Shown piece by piece: positions 8,388-17,342 of a stretch of 64,000 nucleotides of DNA; the first letter of the stretch is position 1, and each line of letters opens with the position of its first letter. Location: positions 11,647 through 75,646 of the forward strand of contig NZ_JBBCJO010000013.1 in assembly GCF_037190085.1 (NCBI RefSeq), in the 5' to 3' direction. A program made the translations under genes and the position numbers. The notes below the pieces were generated by a model. The model was not told the origin of the DNA. It did no database searches and saw only the letters and a list, made by a program, of their open reading frames with translations. This DNA comes from Gemmatimonas aurantiaca. GTDB lineage: Bacteria; Gemmatimonadota; Gemmatimonadetes; Gemmatimonadales; Gemmatimonadaceae.

Positions 8388-8701
8388 AGGGGCGCCCTGC
8401 GGGCGCGATACCGGCAGGATGAACCGCGGATAAAAGCAGGATGGTCCGGTGTGGGGTGCCGGCGATGTCGCGTTTCGGATACATGGGGATTTTGAGGATT
8501 GAACTACGGGAGGAACAACGGTCAGGCTGGAGCTGCGACCGCTGTTCTCGCAGTTCAATTTCAAAAAGCCAGACGGTCTCCAACGCGGCATCCTCGCCGC
8601 CCGCACGGGACCAATCCTGCTTTTATCCGCGGTTCATCCTGCCGGTATCGCCGCCGCAGGCGGCCCCCAAAATGATCGGGACGCGCCCAGAACCCGCCGC
8701 C
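8388..8701 (+). repeat. Palindromic intergenic element, copy A
   Basis: About 310 bp without a credible gene. The ends are inverted repeats: the left arm reads GGGCGCGATACCGGCAGGAT then GAACCGCGGATA and AGCAGGAT, and the right arm from about 8612 reads ATCCTGCT, TTATCCGCGGTTC and ATCCTGCCGGTATCG. The middle holds a second hairpin built on GAACTACGGGAGGAACAACG (left) and CGCTGTTCTCGCAGTTC (right). Copies B (10512) and C (45529) share both arms and core. No transposase is present, so it behaves like a MITE or a REP-type palindromic unit. Confidence 0.85.
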
Positions 8702-8741
8702 TACGCAATGAACCAGGAGCGGGCCGTCGCGAGATCCGCGA

Positions 8742-9113
8742 TCAGAAAACCTGATCCGGGTGTTCCGGACCCGCCTCGAGTTCTCCATGCGCAATCACCT
8801 CACCAGAGGCATTTCGGCGCCACCATCGACCCATGAGACGGTCACTACGTACTCGTGCGTCGAACAACAGCTGCGCGCTCTCCACGAGGCCCACCAGCGC
8901 GCGGGGCGCGCCGTCGAGCAGGTGTACCGGCTGCGGTGCGGCGTCGGCCATGGTGATCGTGAGTCCGAACAGCGGCACGGTCGTGCCGGTCGATGACGAC
9001 ACTGTTTCCGATGGATCCAGCGAAAATGCCGTGCGCTCACCGCCTTCCTCGGCAATCAACGCCCCCCGCCAGGGTCGGGAGAGTGAAAGCGGAGCGGGCG
9101 AAAGCGGAAGCAT
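8742..9113 (-). CDS. Hypothetical protein, 123 residues
   Basis: I do not recognise this protein. The case for a real gene is an ATG at 9113 with AGGA seven bases upstream, an uninterrupted frame with high third-position GC like its neighbours, and a plausible beta-rich sequence (VPLFGLTITMADAAP, LVGLVESAQLLFDARV, GRWWRRNASGEVIAHGELEAG). No signal peptide, membrane segment or nucleotide-binding motif is visible. It lies between palindromic element A, whose right flank ends 40 bases past its stop, and the hydrolase gene, inside the segment bounded by the inverted A and B repeats. It could be a lineage-specific gene or the tail of a decayed longer one. Confidence 0.45.
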   Translation of the reverse strand: MLPLSPAPLSLSRPWRGALIAEEGGERTAFSLDPSETVSSSTGTTVPLFGLTITMADAAPQPVHLLDGAPRALVGLVESAQLLFDARVRSDRLMGRWWRRNASGEVIAHGELEAGPEHPDQVF

Positions 9114-9543
9114 CGGAAAATCCTGTCTCGGGGTGATGAAGTCATCTATGAGACACCAAGAGCACGCTCAAGGTTCGGAAGCACTCCCTGAATCCGCTCG
9201 ATGGCGCCAACTGTTACCACGCGGTGACGCGCGCACTGTGATCCCGGGCCCTTGGCAAGCCAGGCCCTCTTCGTACATTGAGCACGACGAACCGACGGTC
9301 GCACGGAGGCTGTCACTCCCGCGGCACGCGTGACGCGCGTCGTGTTCCCTGCGTCTTCAGAGCGATGGCCTTTGGCGACAGCCTCTGGCTCTGCTCCGGA
9401 ATGATCGTCGGCAGCGGCTCCAATCCTCGCATTGAAAACGCATGCTGACGAAGCCCGACGTCCCGGCGGAAACGCTCAGGGGCGTCGTGGTGCTTCTGGG
9501 GGTGATGTCACCCCGTGTCCATTTCACCGGGGCCCTTTCACCG
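9114..9543. other. 430-bp stretch without a recognisable gene
   Basis: Between the divergent hypothetical gene and the hydrolase nothing convincing is coded. Frames on both strands give arginine- and serine-rich translations typical of shadow frames. The hydrolase frame does extend back to an ATG at 9442, but those extra 34 residues look unlike family members. Weak palindromes such as GGGCCCTTGGCAAGCCAGGCCC (in parts) are present near 9247-9270. The segment probably holds the promoters of both flanking genes, which I cannot place. Confidence 0.4.
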
Positions 9544-10398
9544 ATGTCCGATTTCCAGATCACCCTCGAGCGGGTCACCGTCCCTGACCCGGCCACGCGC
9601 GGAGGCATGAGCCTCGCCGTGCAGCGGATCGTGCCCACGGCGCCCAGGCACGCGGCGAGCACCTCGTCGGTCGGCGTACGGCCCACGCTGGTGTTCCTGC
9701 ACGAATCGCTGGGCTGCATCGACACCTGGCGCGAATTTCCCACCTTCCTGGCCGTGGCCGTGGGGTGCGACGCCATCGTCTACGACCGGCTGGGATATGG
9801 CCGGTCGGCGCCCATGTCCGATGCCCCGCGCACGCTGCGGTACCTGCATACGGAGGCGGAGCGGCTGTTCGCATTGCTCGATGTCCTGGGTATCGACGAC
9901 GTGGTGCTGTTCGGCCACAGCGATGGTGGTTCCATCGCGCTGCTGGCGGCGGCCATGCAGCCGACACGCGTACGGGGCGTGATCACCGAAGGCGCGCACG
10001 TCTTCGTGGAGGAGGAGACCCTGCAGGGCATCCGCATCGCGCAGGCCCTCATGGCGAAGACCGATCTGCCCGTGCGTCTCGCGCGCTATCACGGCGACAA
10101 GGTGGCGCGCCTCACGTCGGCGTGGATCGACACCTGGCTGTCGCCCGAATTCCGGGACTGGAGCATCGAAGCCGATCTGCAGGGCGCGACGTGTCCGGCG
10201 CTCATCATGCAGGGCGATGGTGATGAATACGGCACCGCGGCGCAGGTCGATGCGATCGTAGCCGGCTGGGGCGGCGATGCGCGTCCGCTGATGATCCCGG
10301 GAGCGCGACACACACCACATCGGGAAGCGCAGACGGTGGTGCTGAAGACCTCGACGGCGTTTGTGAACGCGCTGCTCGAGGCTGTCGCCGACAAATAA
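9544..10398 (+). CDS. Alpha/beta hydrolase fold enzyme
   Basis: The 284-residue protein shows the alpha/beta hydrolase pattern. The oxyanion-hole region is LVFLHESLGCIDTWREFP, followed by YDRLGYGRS. The nucleophile elbow is GHSDGG with serine as nucleophile (about residue 128), an aspartate candidate is in QGDGDEYGTAAQVD, and the catalytic histidine is in GARHTPHRE near the end. Such enzymes hydrolyse esters, lactones, epoxides or C-C bonds; the substrate is unknown. The ATG at 9544 (MSDFQITLERV) is preferred to the longer form from 9442 because the extra N-terminus is not family-like. The gene stands alone, flanked on both sides by palindromic repeats A and B whose outer arms are identical inverted copies, so it lies in a potentially invertible segment. 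Confidence 0.88.
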   Translation: MSDFQITLERVTVPDPATRGGMSLAVQRIVPTAPRHAASTSSVGVRPTLVFLHESLGCIDTWREFPTFLAVAVGCDAIVYDRLGYGRSAPMSDAPRTLRYLHTEAERLFALLDVLGIDDVVLFGHSDGGSIALLAAAMQPTRVRGVITEGAHVFVEEETLQGIRIAQALMAKTDLPVRLARYHGDKVARLTSAWIDTWLSPEFRDWSIEADLQGATCPALIMQGDGDEYGTAAQVDAIVAGWGGDARPLMIPGARHTPHREAQTVVLKTSTAFVNALLEAVADK

Positions 10399-10511
10399 CA
10401 AGGTCTGACTCGGATCGCCGTTCGACGGCTCGCTCGTGGCTGACGATCGCGTCTGCCGATTCCTGGCCCGTGGTGGTGGACATCGAAGACCGGAGCGGGG
10501 CCCATCGCGCA

Positions 10512-10827
10512 GGCGGCGGGTTCTGGGCGCGTCCCGATCATTTTGGGGGCCGCCTGCGGCGGCGATACCGGCAGGATGAACGGCTGGATACCTGCAGGAT
10601 ATTCCGGTGAATGGGGCCGGGGATGTCGGGTGGCGGACGGATGGGTGTTTTGAGAATTGAACAACGGGAAGAACAACGGTGGGACTGACGCCGCGATGGT
10701 TGGTCCCGTCGTTCAATTTCAAAAAAACAGACTGTCCCCAGCGCGACATCCTCACCGCCTGCACGGGACCAATCCTGCTGTTATCCGCGGTTCATCCTGC
10801 CGGTATCGCGCCCGCAGGGCGCCCCTC
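10512..10827 (+). repeat. Palindromic intergenic element, copy B
   Basis: Same family as copies A and C. The left flank and arm (10512-10581) are an exact reverse complement of the right arm and flank of copy A (8632-8701), about 70 bp. The right arm (about 10775-10827) is likewise nearly the reverse complement of the left arm of A. The core (TTGAACAACGGGAAGAACAA, ending CGTTCAATTTCAAAAA) is, however, in the same orientation as in A and C. No gene is visible inside it. Confidence 0.85.
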
Positions 10828-10844
10828 AATCTCACGACTCGCAT

Positions 10845-10882
10845 CAAAAGAACGGGCAGCGCACCGGAATGCGCTGCCCGCT
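10845..10882 (-). terminator. Intrinsic terminator of sucB
   Basis: On the minus strand, 30 bases past the sucB stop, an 11-bp perfect stem (CGGGCAGCGCA / TGCGCTGCCCG) with a six-base loop is followed by TTCTTTT. Confidence 0.9.
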
Positions 10883-10910
10883 TCACAGAGCTCCAACCAT
10901 CGTGCGGCGC

Positions 10911-12140
10911 TCAGAGCACCAGCATCGCCGCCGGATCTTCCATGAGCTCCTTCACGCGCACCAGGAACAACACGGCCTGCTGACCGTCGATGATCCGGTG
11001 ATCGTAGCTCAGCGCGATGTACATCATCGGCCGGATCTCGACCTTGCCGTCCACCGCGATGGGCCGGTCCTGGATCTTGTGCAGACCAAGGATGCCCGAC
11101 TGCGGATAGTTGATGATCGGCGTGGACACGAGCGAACCGAACACGCCGCCATTGGTGATGGTGAACGTGCCGCCGGTGAGATCGTCCATGCTCAGCTTGC
11201 CGTCGCGGGCCCGCTTGGCGATGGCGCCGATGTCCTTGCCGATCTCCACGACACTCTTGCTGTCGGCGTCCTTGACGTTGGGCACCACGAGACCCGCATC
11301 GCTGGCGACGGCGATCCCCATGTTCACGTAGTGCTTGTAGACGATGGTGTCGCCATCGATCTGTGCGTTCACCAGCGGGTACGCCTTGAGCGCCAGGCAG
11401 GCTGCCTTGGCGAAGAACGGCATGAACGACAGCTTCACGCCCTGTTCCTTCTCGACACGTTCCTTCATGCGTTCACGGAAGGCCGTGATCGCGGTCATGT
11501 CGATCTCGTTGAACGTCGTCAGATGCGCCGTGGCATGCTGCGACTGCAGCAGATTCTCCGCGATGCGCTTGCGCCGCGTGGTCATCTTCTCGCGCGTCTC
11601 GCGACCCGCCGCCGACCCGGGAGCCGGCGTCGACGCCGCAGGGGCTGGCGCAGCCGCGGCTACCGGAGCGGCAGGTGCGCGCATCGCGTCCACGACATCG
11701 GCCTTGGAGACCACACCACCGCGGCCCGTGCCCGCCACCGACGCGGTGTCGATCCCGCTTTCCGTGGCCAGTCGAGCCGCGGCCGGCGACACCTTGGCGT
11801 CGGCGGTTGGCGCGGCCACGGCAGCAGGTGTTGCCGGAGCCGCCGGCGTGGGAGCCGCTGCCGGCGCGGCGGGCGCCGGTGCCGCGGCGGCCGCATTCGC
11901 AGTCGCGCCCGCGGCGATCTCACCCAGCACCTCACCAACGGCCACGACATCACCTTCGCCTTTGACCCGCGCCGTCAGCACGCCCGATTCGAGCGCCGGC
12001 ACTTCAACCGTGATCTTGTCCGTTTCGAGCTCGACCAGCGTGTCGCCGGTGGCGACGGCGTCGCCCTCCTTCTTGAGCCAGCGCGAAACGGTCGCCTCGA
12101 CGATGGACTCGCCGAGTGGGGGAACCTTGATGGACGACAT
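10911..12140 (-). CDS. sucB: Dihydrolipoamide succinyltransferase, E2 of 2-oxoglutarate dehydrogenase
   Basis: The 409-residue protein transfers the succinyl group from lipoate to CoA in the 2-oxoglutarate dehydrogenase complex. Domains in order: a lipoyl domain (1-78) with the lipoylated K42 in ETDKITVEVPA, an Ala/Pro-rich linker (80-128), the E1/E3-binding domain (about 130-170, SPAAARLATESGID ... GRGGVVSKADV), a second linker, and the catalytic domain with H381 and D385 in DHRIIDG. The opening VPPLGESIVEATVSRW and the single lipoyl domain match SucB better than the pyruvate complex E2. The start is the ATG at 12140, the first to give the lipoyl domain. The gene is monocistronic here, closed by a strong terminator; E3 lies downstream on the same strand, E1 elsewhere. 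Confidence 0.95.
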   Translation of the reverse strand: MSSIKVPPLGESIVEATVSRWLKKEGDAVATGDTLVELETDKITVEVPALESGVLTARVKGEGDVVAVGEVLGEIAAGATANAAAAAPAPAAPAAAPTPAAPATPAAVAAPTADAKVSPAAARLATESGIDTASVAGTGRGGVVSKADVVDAMRAPAAPVAAAAPAPAASTPAPGSAAGRETREKMTTRRKRIAENLLQSQHATAHLTTFNEIDMTAITAFRERMKERVEKEQGVKLSFMPFFAKAACLALKAYPLVNAQIDGDTIVYKHYVNMGIAVASDAGLVVPNVKDADSKSVVEIGKDIGAIAKRARDGKLSMDDLTGGTFTITNGGVFGSLVSTPIINYPQSGILGLHKIQDRPIAVDGKVEIRPMMYIALSYDHRIIDGQQAVLFLVRVKELMEDPAAMLVL

Positions 12141-12329
12141 GAGGCGGAGCGATGGAGAGCGATGGAAGAACCGTGTCGCGGAACGGCATCCGGGCAACGG
12201 CTTCGAATCAGGTCATGCAGGTCGAAATATAGAGAGCCGTACCGGCAAGCTGCCCACCCCCCGTCTTCTGCCCCTCTCTCCCGCCGGTGAACCCGTCTCA
12301 CCTCACGCCCCTGCCACTAGATTGCGCGC

Positions 12330-13367
12330 ATGCGAGCTCTGACTTTCAGCACGTTTGGCGGCCCCGACCAGCTCGTGGTGCGGGATGTGCGCGAACCCAA
12401 CCTGACGGCGCCCGACTCGGTCCGGGTGAAGATCGAAGCGGCGGCGCTCAATCGTCTCGATCTGTGGGTCCTGAAAGGGATCCCCGGTTCCCGGATGATC
12501 CCCGGGTGGCCGTTGGGCTCTGACGGGGCCGGCACCGTCGAATCGGTGGGCAGCGCCGTCACCAGCGTGAAGCCCGGTGACCGGGTCATCATCAATCCCG
12601 GGGTGGTCAACCGGGAGTGTCGCTGCGAGTACTGTCAGGACGGCGACCAGCCGCTCTGTCTCAGCTACGGCATCCTGGGTGAACATCTGCCGGGCACGCT
12701 GGCAGAGTACGTGGTGGTGCCGGCGGCGAACGTGCGCACCATCCCCGACTGGATTCCGTGGGAGACGGCGGCGGCGTTTCCGCTGGCCACGCTCACGGCG
12801 TGGCGCATGATCGTCACCCGGGCCAAAGTCCGTCCGCAGGATCAGGTGCTCATCTGGGGCATCGGCGGCGGCGTGGCACTGGCCGCGTTGCAGGTGGCCA
12901 AGCACATCGGGGCGACGGTGTGGGTCACGTCGGGCAGCCCGCAGAAGCTCGAACGCGCGCAGTTCCTGGGGGCCGACCATCTGCTGGATCACCGCGAGCC
13001 CGATCTGGGCAAGACCATCCGCAACCGCACCAACAAGCGCGGCGTGGATGTCGTCATCGACTCGGTGGGCGAGGCCACGTGGCCGCAGTCGCTGATCGCG
13101 CTGGGCAAGCGGGGGCGCCTGGTCACCTGCGGCGGGACGTCGGGGCCCATGGTGGAAGTGGACGTGCGCCGGATGTTCTGGAACCAGTGGACCCTGATGG
13201 GCTCCACCATGGGGAACGACGCCGAATTCGATGCGATGACGGAATTCCTGCGTCACGGCTCGCTCCAGCCGCCCGTGGATTCCGTCTGGACGCTCGAACA
13301 GGCCCCCATGGCCTACGAGCGCCTGCAGTCGGGCGCGCAGTTCGGCAAAGTGGTCGTCACGCTCTGA
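12330..13367 (+). CDS. Medium-chain dehydrogenase, quinone-oxidoreductase-like with structural zinc site
   Basis: The 345-residue NAD(P)H-dependent MDR enzyme starts typically (MRALTFSTFGGPDQLVV) and has the dinucleotide-binding motif IWGIGGGVALAALQVAK at about residues 172-188. Four cysteines (C97, C99, C102, C110 in ECRCEYC ... PLC) form the structural zinc lobe of alcohol dehydrogenases. The catalytic-zinc cysteine is replaced by the NRLDLW segment (41-46) and the usual GHE by GSDGAG. It therefore keeps only the structural zinc and should act as a zinc-independent-type reductase of quinones, enones or similar. It is divergent from sucB (190-bp gap) and followed 66 bases later by a small zinc-ribbon gene. 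Confidence 0.9.
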   Translation: MRALTFSTFGGPDQLVVRDVREPNLTAPDSVRVKIEAAALNRLDLWVLKGIPGSRMIPGWPLGSDGAGTVESVGSAVTSVKPGDRVIINPGVVNRECRCEYCQDGDQPLCLSYGILGEHLPGTLAEYVVVPAANVRTIPDWIPWETAAAFPLATLTAWRMIVTRAKVRPQDQVLIWGIGGGVALAALQVAKHIGATVWVTSGSPQKLERAQFLGADHLLDHREPDLGKTIRNRTNKRGVDVVIDSVGEATWPQSLIALGKRGRLVTCGGTSGPMVEVDVRRMFWNQWTLMGSTMGNDAEFDAMTEFLRHGSLQPPVDSVWTLEQAPMAYERLQSGAQFGKVVVTL

Positions 13368-13433
13368 GTGCGGCTGCCGGAAGACCGGCGTACTCCCGGG
13401 GCATCTCCAGGATGGGTGGATGAGGGTGGGTGG

Positions 13434-13658
13434 ATGACGGAAACCGCGCGGTTTTCGATCGAGGAAGAGAAGGCGCTCCGGGCCGCCGTCCTGGCCGGCG
13501 AGACGCCCGAGTGTCCGCGGTGTCAGGTGCGGATGACCCATCGCTCCATTGGCGGCGGGTCGTTCGGGTTGGGCTATCACCGGCAGCGCGAATGGCTGCT
13601 GTGCCCGTCCTGCCGGCGCAGCGCCATTTTCGACGTCAAGCGCGGCACCCGCTTGTAG
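13434..13658 (+). CDS. Small zinc-ribbon protein
   Basis: This 74-residue protein has two CxxC knuckles, CPRC (about residues 28-31) and CPSC (about 58-61), spaced as in a zinc ribbon. The N-terminus is helical and acidic (FSIEEEKALRAAVLAGE). It carries no catalytic motif; such proteins usually bind nucleic acid or a protein partner. The ATG at 13434 has a GAGGGTGGG ribosome site just before it, which decides the start over the GTG at 13368. It follows the dehydrogenase by 66 bases and may be co-transcribed with it. Confidence 0.8.
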   Translation: MTETARFSIEEEKALRAAVLAGETPECPRCQVRMTHRSIGGGSFGLGYHRQREWLLCPSCRRSAIFDVKRGTRL

Positions 13659-13786
13659 GCGTCCGCGCACGTGTCCCACTAGTTTTGTAGCTGCTGGTTG
13701 CCGCTTCGCTGCCTTTTCTCCGGATTCCCTTGTTTCAGCCGTTCGCGTCGCCGTTTTCTGATTCACTCCTGCTCGCCGACGCCGCG

Positions 13787-14629
13787 ATGCAGAACATGTC
13801 GGGCACTGCCACCACCCCCACCACGTTCGCCGAACGTCTCGAGCAGAGTTTTTCGCTGCTCAGTGAGTTCGTGCCCGCGCTGTTCGGCGCGCTCGTCATC
13901 CTCTTCGCCGGCTATCTCGTGGCGAAGGTCGTGGAAAAAGGCACGACGCGCCTGCTGCGTCGCCTGCGACTGAATCAGCTGCTCGAGCGTGGTGGGGTGC
14001 TGCAGGCCGTCGAACGTTCCGGCTCGCATCTCAATCCCGCCAAGGTCATCGCCAACCTGCTGTTCTGGGTGGTGATGTTTGCCGTGCTGCTCGTCGCGGC
14101 CAGTGCGATCGGTCTCGATTCGCTGGCCAATGTGTTCACGGAGCTCATGAGCTACATCCCGAGCGTGATCGCGGCGATCGTGATCATCATTCTCGGCATC
14201 GTGCTGGGCGGCTTCGTGGGTGGTCTCATCATGGCGTCGGCGGGCGGGCTGTATGGCGGTCCGTGGCTGGCGCGCGTGGGGCGTGGCGGCGTGATCGTCC
14301 TGGCCGTGTTCATGGCGCTGCAGGAGCTGGGTGTCGCCACGGACATCGTGACCACCGCGTTCGCCATCCTGTTCGGCGCGGTGGCGCTGGCGCTGGCATT
14401 GTCCTTCGGCCTCGGCAACCGCGATCTGGCGGGGGAAATCACGCGCGAGTGGTACGAGCGCTATCGTGCCGAACGTCGCGCCATCGATGCCGAAGCCGCG
14501 GCGGAAGAGGCGGAAGAGCTGGCCGAGGCGAGCTCGGAAGAGGCGGCGGAAGCCGCCGAGGAAGCCGAAGCGGCGGCCCGTGCGGCCCAGCGCGCGATGG
14601 CCCGGGCCGCCGCCAGGGCGACCACGTAG
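13787..14629 (+). CDS. MscS-related / conserved-TM-helix membrane protein
   Basis: The 280-residue protein has four or five hydrophobic helices in residues 25-215 (LFGALVILFAGYLVAKVV, LFWVVMFAVLLVAASAIG, VIAAIVIIILGIVLGGFVGG, VIVLAVFMALQELG, FAILFGAVALALALSFGLG). The pattern, including GYLVAKVVEKGTTRLLRR and LALSFGLGNRDLAGE, matches the conserved-TM-helix relatives of small mechanosensitive channels but lacks the MscS beta and C-terminal vestibule domains. The last 60 residues are an Ala/Glu-rich helix, probably a coiled coil. A pore or membrane-scaffold role is inferred only. The ATG at 13787 is used; another lies three codons later and a TTG frame extends to 13730. A clear terminator follows at 14718. 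Confidence 0.75.
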   Translation: MQNMSGTATTPTTFAERLEQSFSLLSEFVPALFGALVILFAGYLVAKVVEKGTTRLLRRLRLNQLLERGGVLQAVERSGSHLNPAKVIANLLFWVVMFAVLLVAASAIGLDSLANVFTELMSYIPSVIAAIVIIILGIVLGGFVGGLIMASAGGLYGGPWLARVGRGGVIVLAVFMALQELGVATDIVTTAFAILFGAVALALALSFGLGNRDLAGEITREWYERYRAERRAIDAEAAAEEAEELAEASSEEAAEAAEEAEAAARAAQRAMARAAARATT

Positions 14630-14717
14630 CCGGCGCGCGAATCGGGCGGGAACGCACCCGCGGAAACGCACCGGCGAACAGGGCGTCGCGCCCCGCCTGA
14701 CCCCACCTGCCGTGCCG

Positions 14718-14768
14718 AAAATCCGCCGGTTTGCCCATGTGAATCGGGGCAAACCGGCGGTTAAATTT
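14718..14768 (+). terminator. Intrinsic terminator between the membrane-protein gene and gyrA
   Basis: A 14-bp stem (CCGCCGGTTTGCCC at 14723 paired with GGGCAAACCGGCGG ending 14760) with a nine-base loop is followed by TTAAATTT. It lies only about 45 bases before the gyrA start, so gyrA either has its promoter within this gap or depends on read-through. Confidence 0.85.
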
Positions 14769-14812
14769 CATAGGTTCCACCCGGATTGGCCGCACCTTCT
14801 GCCCGTCGTGAT

Positions 14813-17323
14813 ATGACCGCACCGAACGCCCGCGAACGCATCCTGCCGCGCCTCATCGACGAGGAGGTCAAGGAATCGTTCATCAACTACTCCATGAGCG
14901 TCATCGTGTCGCGCGCCCTGCCGGACGTGCGGGATGGCCTCAAGCCCGTGCATCGGCGTGTGCTGTATGCGATGAACGAGCTCGGACTGTTGCCGGGGCG
15001 TCCGTACAAGAAGTCCGCGACGGTGGTCGGCGACGTGCTCGGCAAGTATCACCCGCACGGCGACAGCAGCGTGTACGACGCGCTGGTGCGCATGGTGCAG
15101 GACTTCTCGCTGCGGTATCCGCTGGTGGACGGTCAGGGCAACTTCGGCTCGATGGACGGCGACAGCGCCGCGGCGTATCGCTACACCGAAGCGCGTCTGA
15201 CCCGCGCCGCGATCGAGATGCTCACCGACATCGACAAGAACACCGTCGATTTTGCGCCGAACTTCGACGACCGGCTCGAGGAACCCCGGGTGCTGCCCGC
15301 CGGGTTCCCCAGTCTGCTCGTGAACGGGTCGACCGGCATCGCCGTCGGCATGGCGACGAACATCCCGCCGCACAACATGCGCGAGGTCATCAGCGCCGTG
15401 GTGGCGCTGATCGACAATCCGGAGCTCACCGGCGCGGAGCTGCGCAAGTACGTGAAGGGACCCGACTTCCCGACCGGCGGATACATCTACGGCCGCGCGG
15501 GCATCGCCGACTACCAGGACACCGGCCGCGGGCGTATCATCATGCGCGCGCGCGCGGTCATCGAGGAGAAGGAGTCGAGCGGCAAGTCGCAGATCGTCGT
15601 GACCGAAGTGCCCTACCAGGTCAACAAGGCCAAGCTCGTGGCGGACATCGCCGAGCTGGTGCGCGAGCAGAAGCTCACGGGGATCTCTGCCCTGCGCGAC
15701 GAGTCCGACAAGGACGGCGTGCGTGTCGTGATCGAACTCAAGCGCGATGCGATTCCACGCGTGGTGCTGAACCAGCTGTACAAGCACACCGCGATGCAGA
15801 GCACGTTCGGGGTGATCATGCTGGCGCTGGTGCCCGATCCGCACACGCGTCAGCTCGTGCCCAAGGTGCTCACCCTCCGGCAGTGCCTCGATCACTACAT
15901 CGGGCACCGTCATGAAGTGATCGTGCGGCGCACCCAGTTCGATCTCGACAAGGCACTCGACCGCGAACACATCCTCGAAGGCCTCAAGATCGCCGTCGAC
16001 AACATCGACGAGGTGATCGCGCTCATCCGCGCGGCCGAGGACACCCCGACGGCCAGTCTGCAGCTCCAGGCGCGGTTCGGGCTGTCGGAGCGTCAGGCCG
16101 AGGCCATCCTCAACCTGCGGCTCGCCAAGCTCACCGGTCTCGAGCGCGACAAGCTCGAGGAGGAGCTGCGTGAGGTGCGCACGTTCATCGTGGAGCTGCG
16201 CGGCATCCTCGAGTCGAAGCCGCGCCGCATGGATATTCTCAAGGGCGAACTGCTCAAGGTCTCGGAGACGTACGGCGACGAACGGCGCACGGAGATCGTC
16301 AGCGACGAAGGGGAGTTCTCCATCGAGGACCTGATCGCCGAGGAGGAGATGGTCGTGACCATCACCCACGGCGGGTACATCAAGCGCACGCCGCTGTCGC
16401 TGTACAACCGGCAGGGGCGGGGCGGTCGCGGCAAGGCCAGCGCCGACCTGAAGGAGAACGATTTCATCGAGCACTTCTACGTGGCGAGTACGCACACGTA
16501 CATGCTCATCTTCACCGATGACGGGCGCTGTTTCTGGCTCAAGGTGCACGAACTGCCGCAGGCCGGACGCAACACGCGCGGCAAGCCGATCGTGAACCTG
16601 ATCAATGTGACGCCGGATACACGCATCCGGTCCATCGTGGTCACCAAGGAGTTCTCGGACACGGAATTCCTGCTGTTCTGCACCCGGAACGGCACCGTCA
16701 AGAAGACGGCGCTGTCGCAGTACTCGAACCCGCGGGTGAATGGCATCAAGGCCATCAAGATCGAGCAGGACGACGAGCTGATGGACGTGCAGGTGACGAG
16801 TGGCAACAACGACGTGGTGCTGGCCACCCGTCACGGGCTCTCCGTGCGGTTCCACGAGAGCGATGTGCGCGAAATGGGCCGCGATACCACCGGGGTGAAG
16901 GGAATCGAGCTCCGTCCGTCCGACCAATTGGTGGGGATGGTCGTGATCAAGCGCGAGGCCACGCTGCTGGTGGTGACCGAGCGTGGGTTGGGCAAGTGCA
17001 GCGAGGTGAGCGAGTACCGCGTGCAGAAGCGCGGGGGCAAGGGCATTCTCACGCTCAACCGCACCGCCAAGACGGGCGACGTGGTGGCGCTGATGGAGGT
17101 CGTGCCCGAGGACGAGCTCATGCTGATGACCCGCCAGGGCATCGCCATCCGCAGCAAGGTGAGCGAGATCCGCGTGACCGGCCGGGCGGCCCAGGGCGTG
17201 AAGCTGGTGGCCCTCGACGATCAGGACGTGGTGTCGGCGGTGGCCCGGGTCATCCCCGACGAGAAGGAAAACGAAGGCGAGGAAGGCGACACGCCGGTGG
17301 AGCTGGGTGGTGACGGCGAGTAG
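14813..17323 (+). CDS. gyrA: DNA gyrase subunit A
   Basis: The 836-residue breakage-reunion subunit of DNA gyrase. The winged-helix/tower part has the catalytic tyrosine Y124 (AAAYRYTEAR). The quinolone-resistance region around HPHGDSSVYD carries serine at position 85 and aspartate at 89, the wild-type residues equivalent to E. coli S83 and D87. The C-terminal pinwheel domain begins near residue 505, and the GyrA box QGRGGRGK, which marks gyrase rather than topoisomerase IV, is at about 533-540. A short acidic tail (DEKENEGEEGDT) ends the protein, as in many gyrases. The ATG at 14813 (MTAPNARERI) is preferred to the TTG at 14786. gyrB is not adjacent. Confidence 0.97.
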   Translation: MTAPNARERILPRLIDEEVKESFINYSMSVIVSRALPDVRDGLKPVHRRVLYAMNELGLLPGRPYKKSATVVGDVLGKYHPHGDSSVYDALVRMVQDFSLRYPLVDGQGNFGSMDGDSAAAYRYTEARLTRAAIEMLTDIDKNTVDFAPNFDDRLEEPRVLPAGFPSLLVNGSTGIAVGMATNIPPHNMREVISAVVALIDNPELTGAELRKYVKGPDFPTGGYIYGRAGIADYQDTGRGRIIMRARAVIEEKESSGKSQIVVTEVPYQVNKAKLVADIAELVREQKLTGISALRDESDKDGVRVVIELKRDAIPRVVLNQLYKHTAMQSTFGVIMLALVPDPHTRQLVPKVLTLRQCLDHYIGHRHEVIVRRTQFDLDKALDREHILEGLKIAVDNIDEVIALIRAAEDTPTASLQLQARFGLSERQAEAILNLRLAKLTGLERDKLEEELREVRTFIVELRGILESKPRRMDILKGELLKVSETYGDERRTEIVSDEGEFSIEDLIAEEEMVVTITHGGYIKRTPLSLYNRQGRGGRGKASADLKENDFIEHFYVASTHTYMLIFTDDGRCFWLKVHELPQAGRNTRGKPIVNLINVTPDTRIRSIVVTKEFSDTEFLLFCTRNGTVKKTALSQYSNPRVNGIKAIKIEQDDELMDVQVTSGNNDVVLATRHGLSVRFHESDVREMGRDTTGVKGIELRPSDQLVGMVVIKREATLLVVTERGLGKCSEVSEYRVQKRGGKGILTLNRTAKTGDVVALMEVVPEDELMLMTRQGIAIRSKVSEIRVTGRAAQGVKLVALDDQDVVSAVARVIPDEKENEGEEGDTPVELGGDGE

Positions 17324-17342
17324 GACGCCGTCGTCGCAGGTA

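Noticed and set aside
8388..10827. Composite transposon around the hydrolase gene
   Set aside because: The flanking elements have no transposase and I see no target-site duplication; repeats only.
14768..16927. 719-codon open frame on the minus strand opposite gyrA
   Set aside because: Its translation is a His/Arg/Leu-rich mirror of the high-GC gyrA codons with no domain; gyrA is intact on the other strand.
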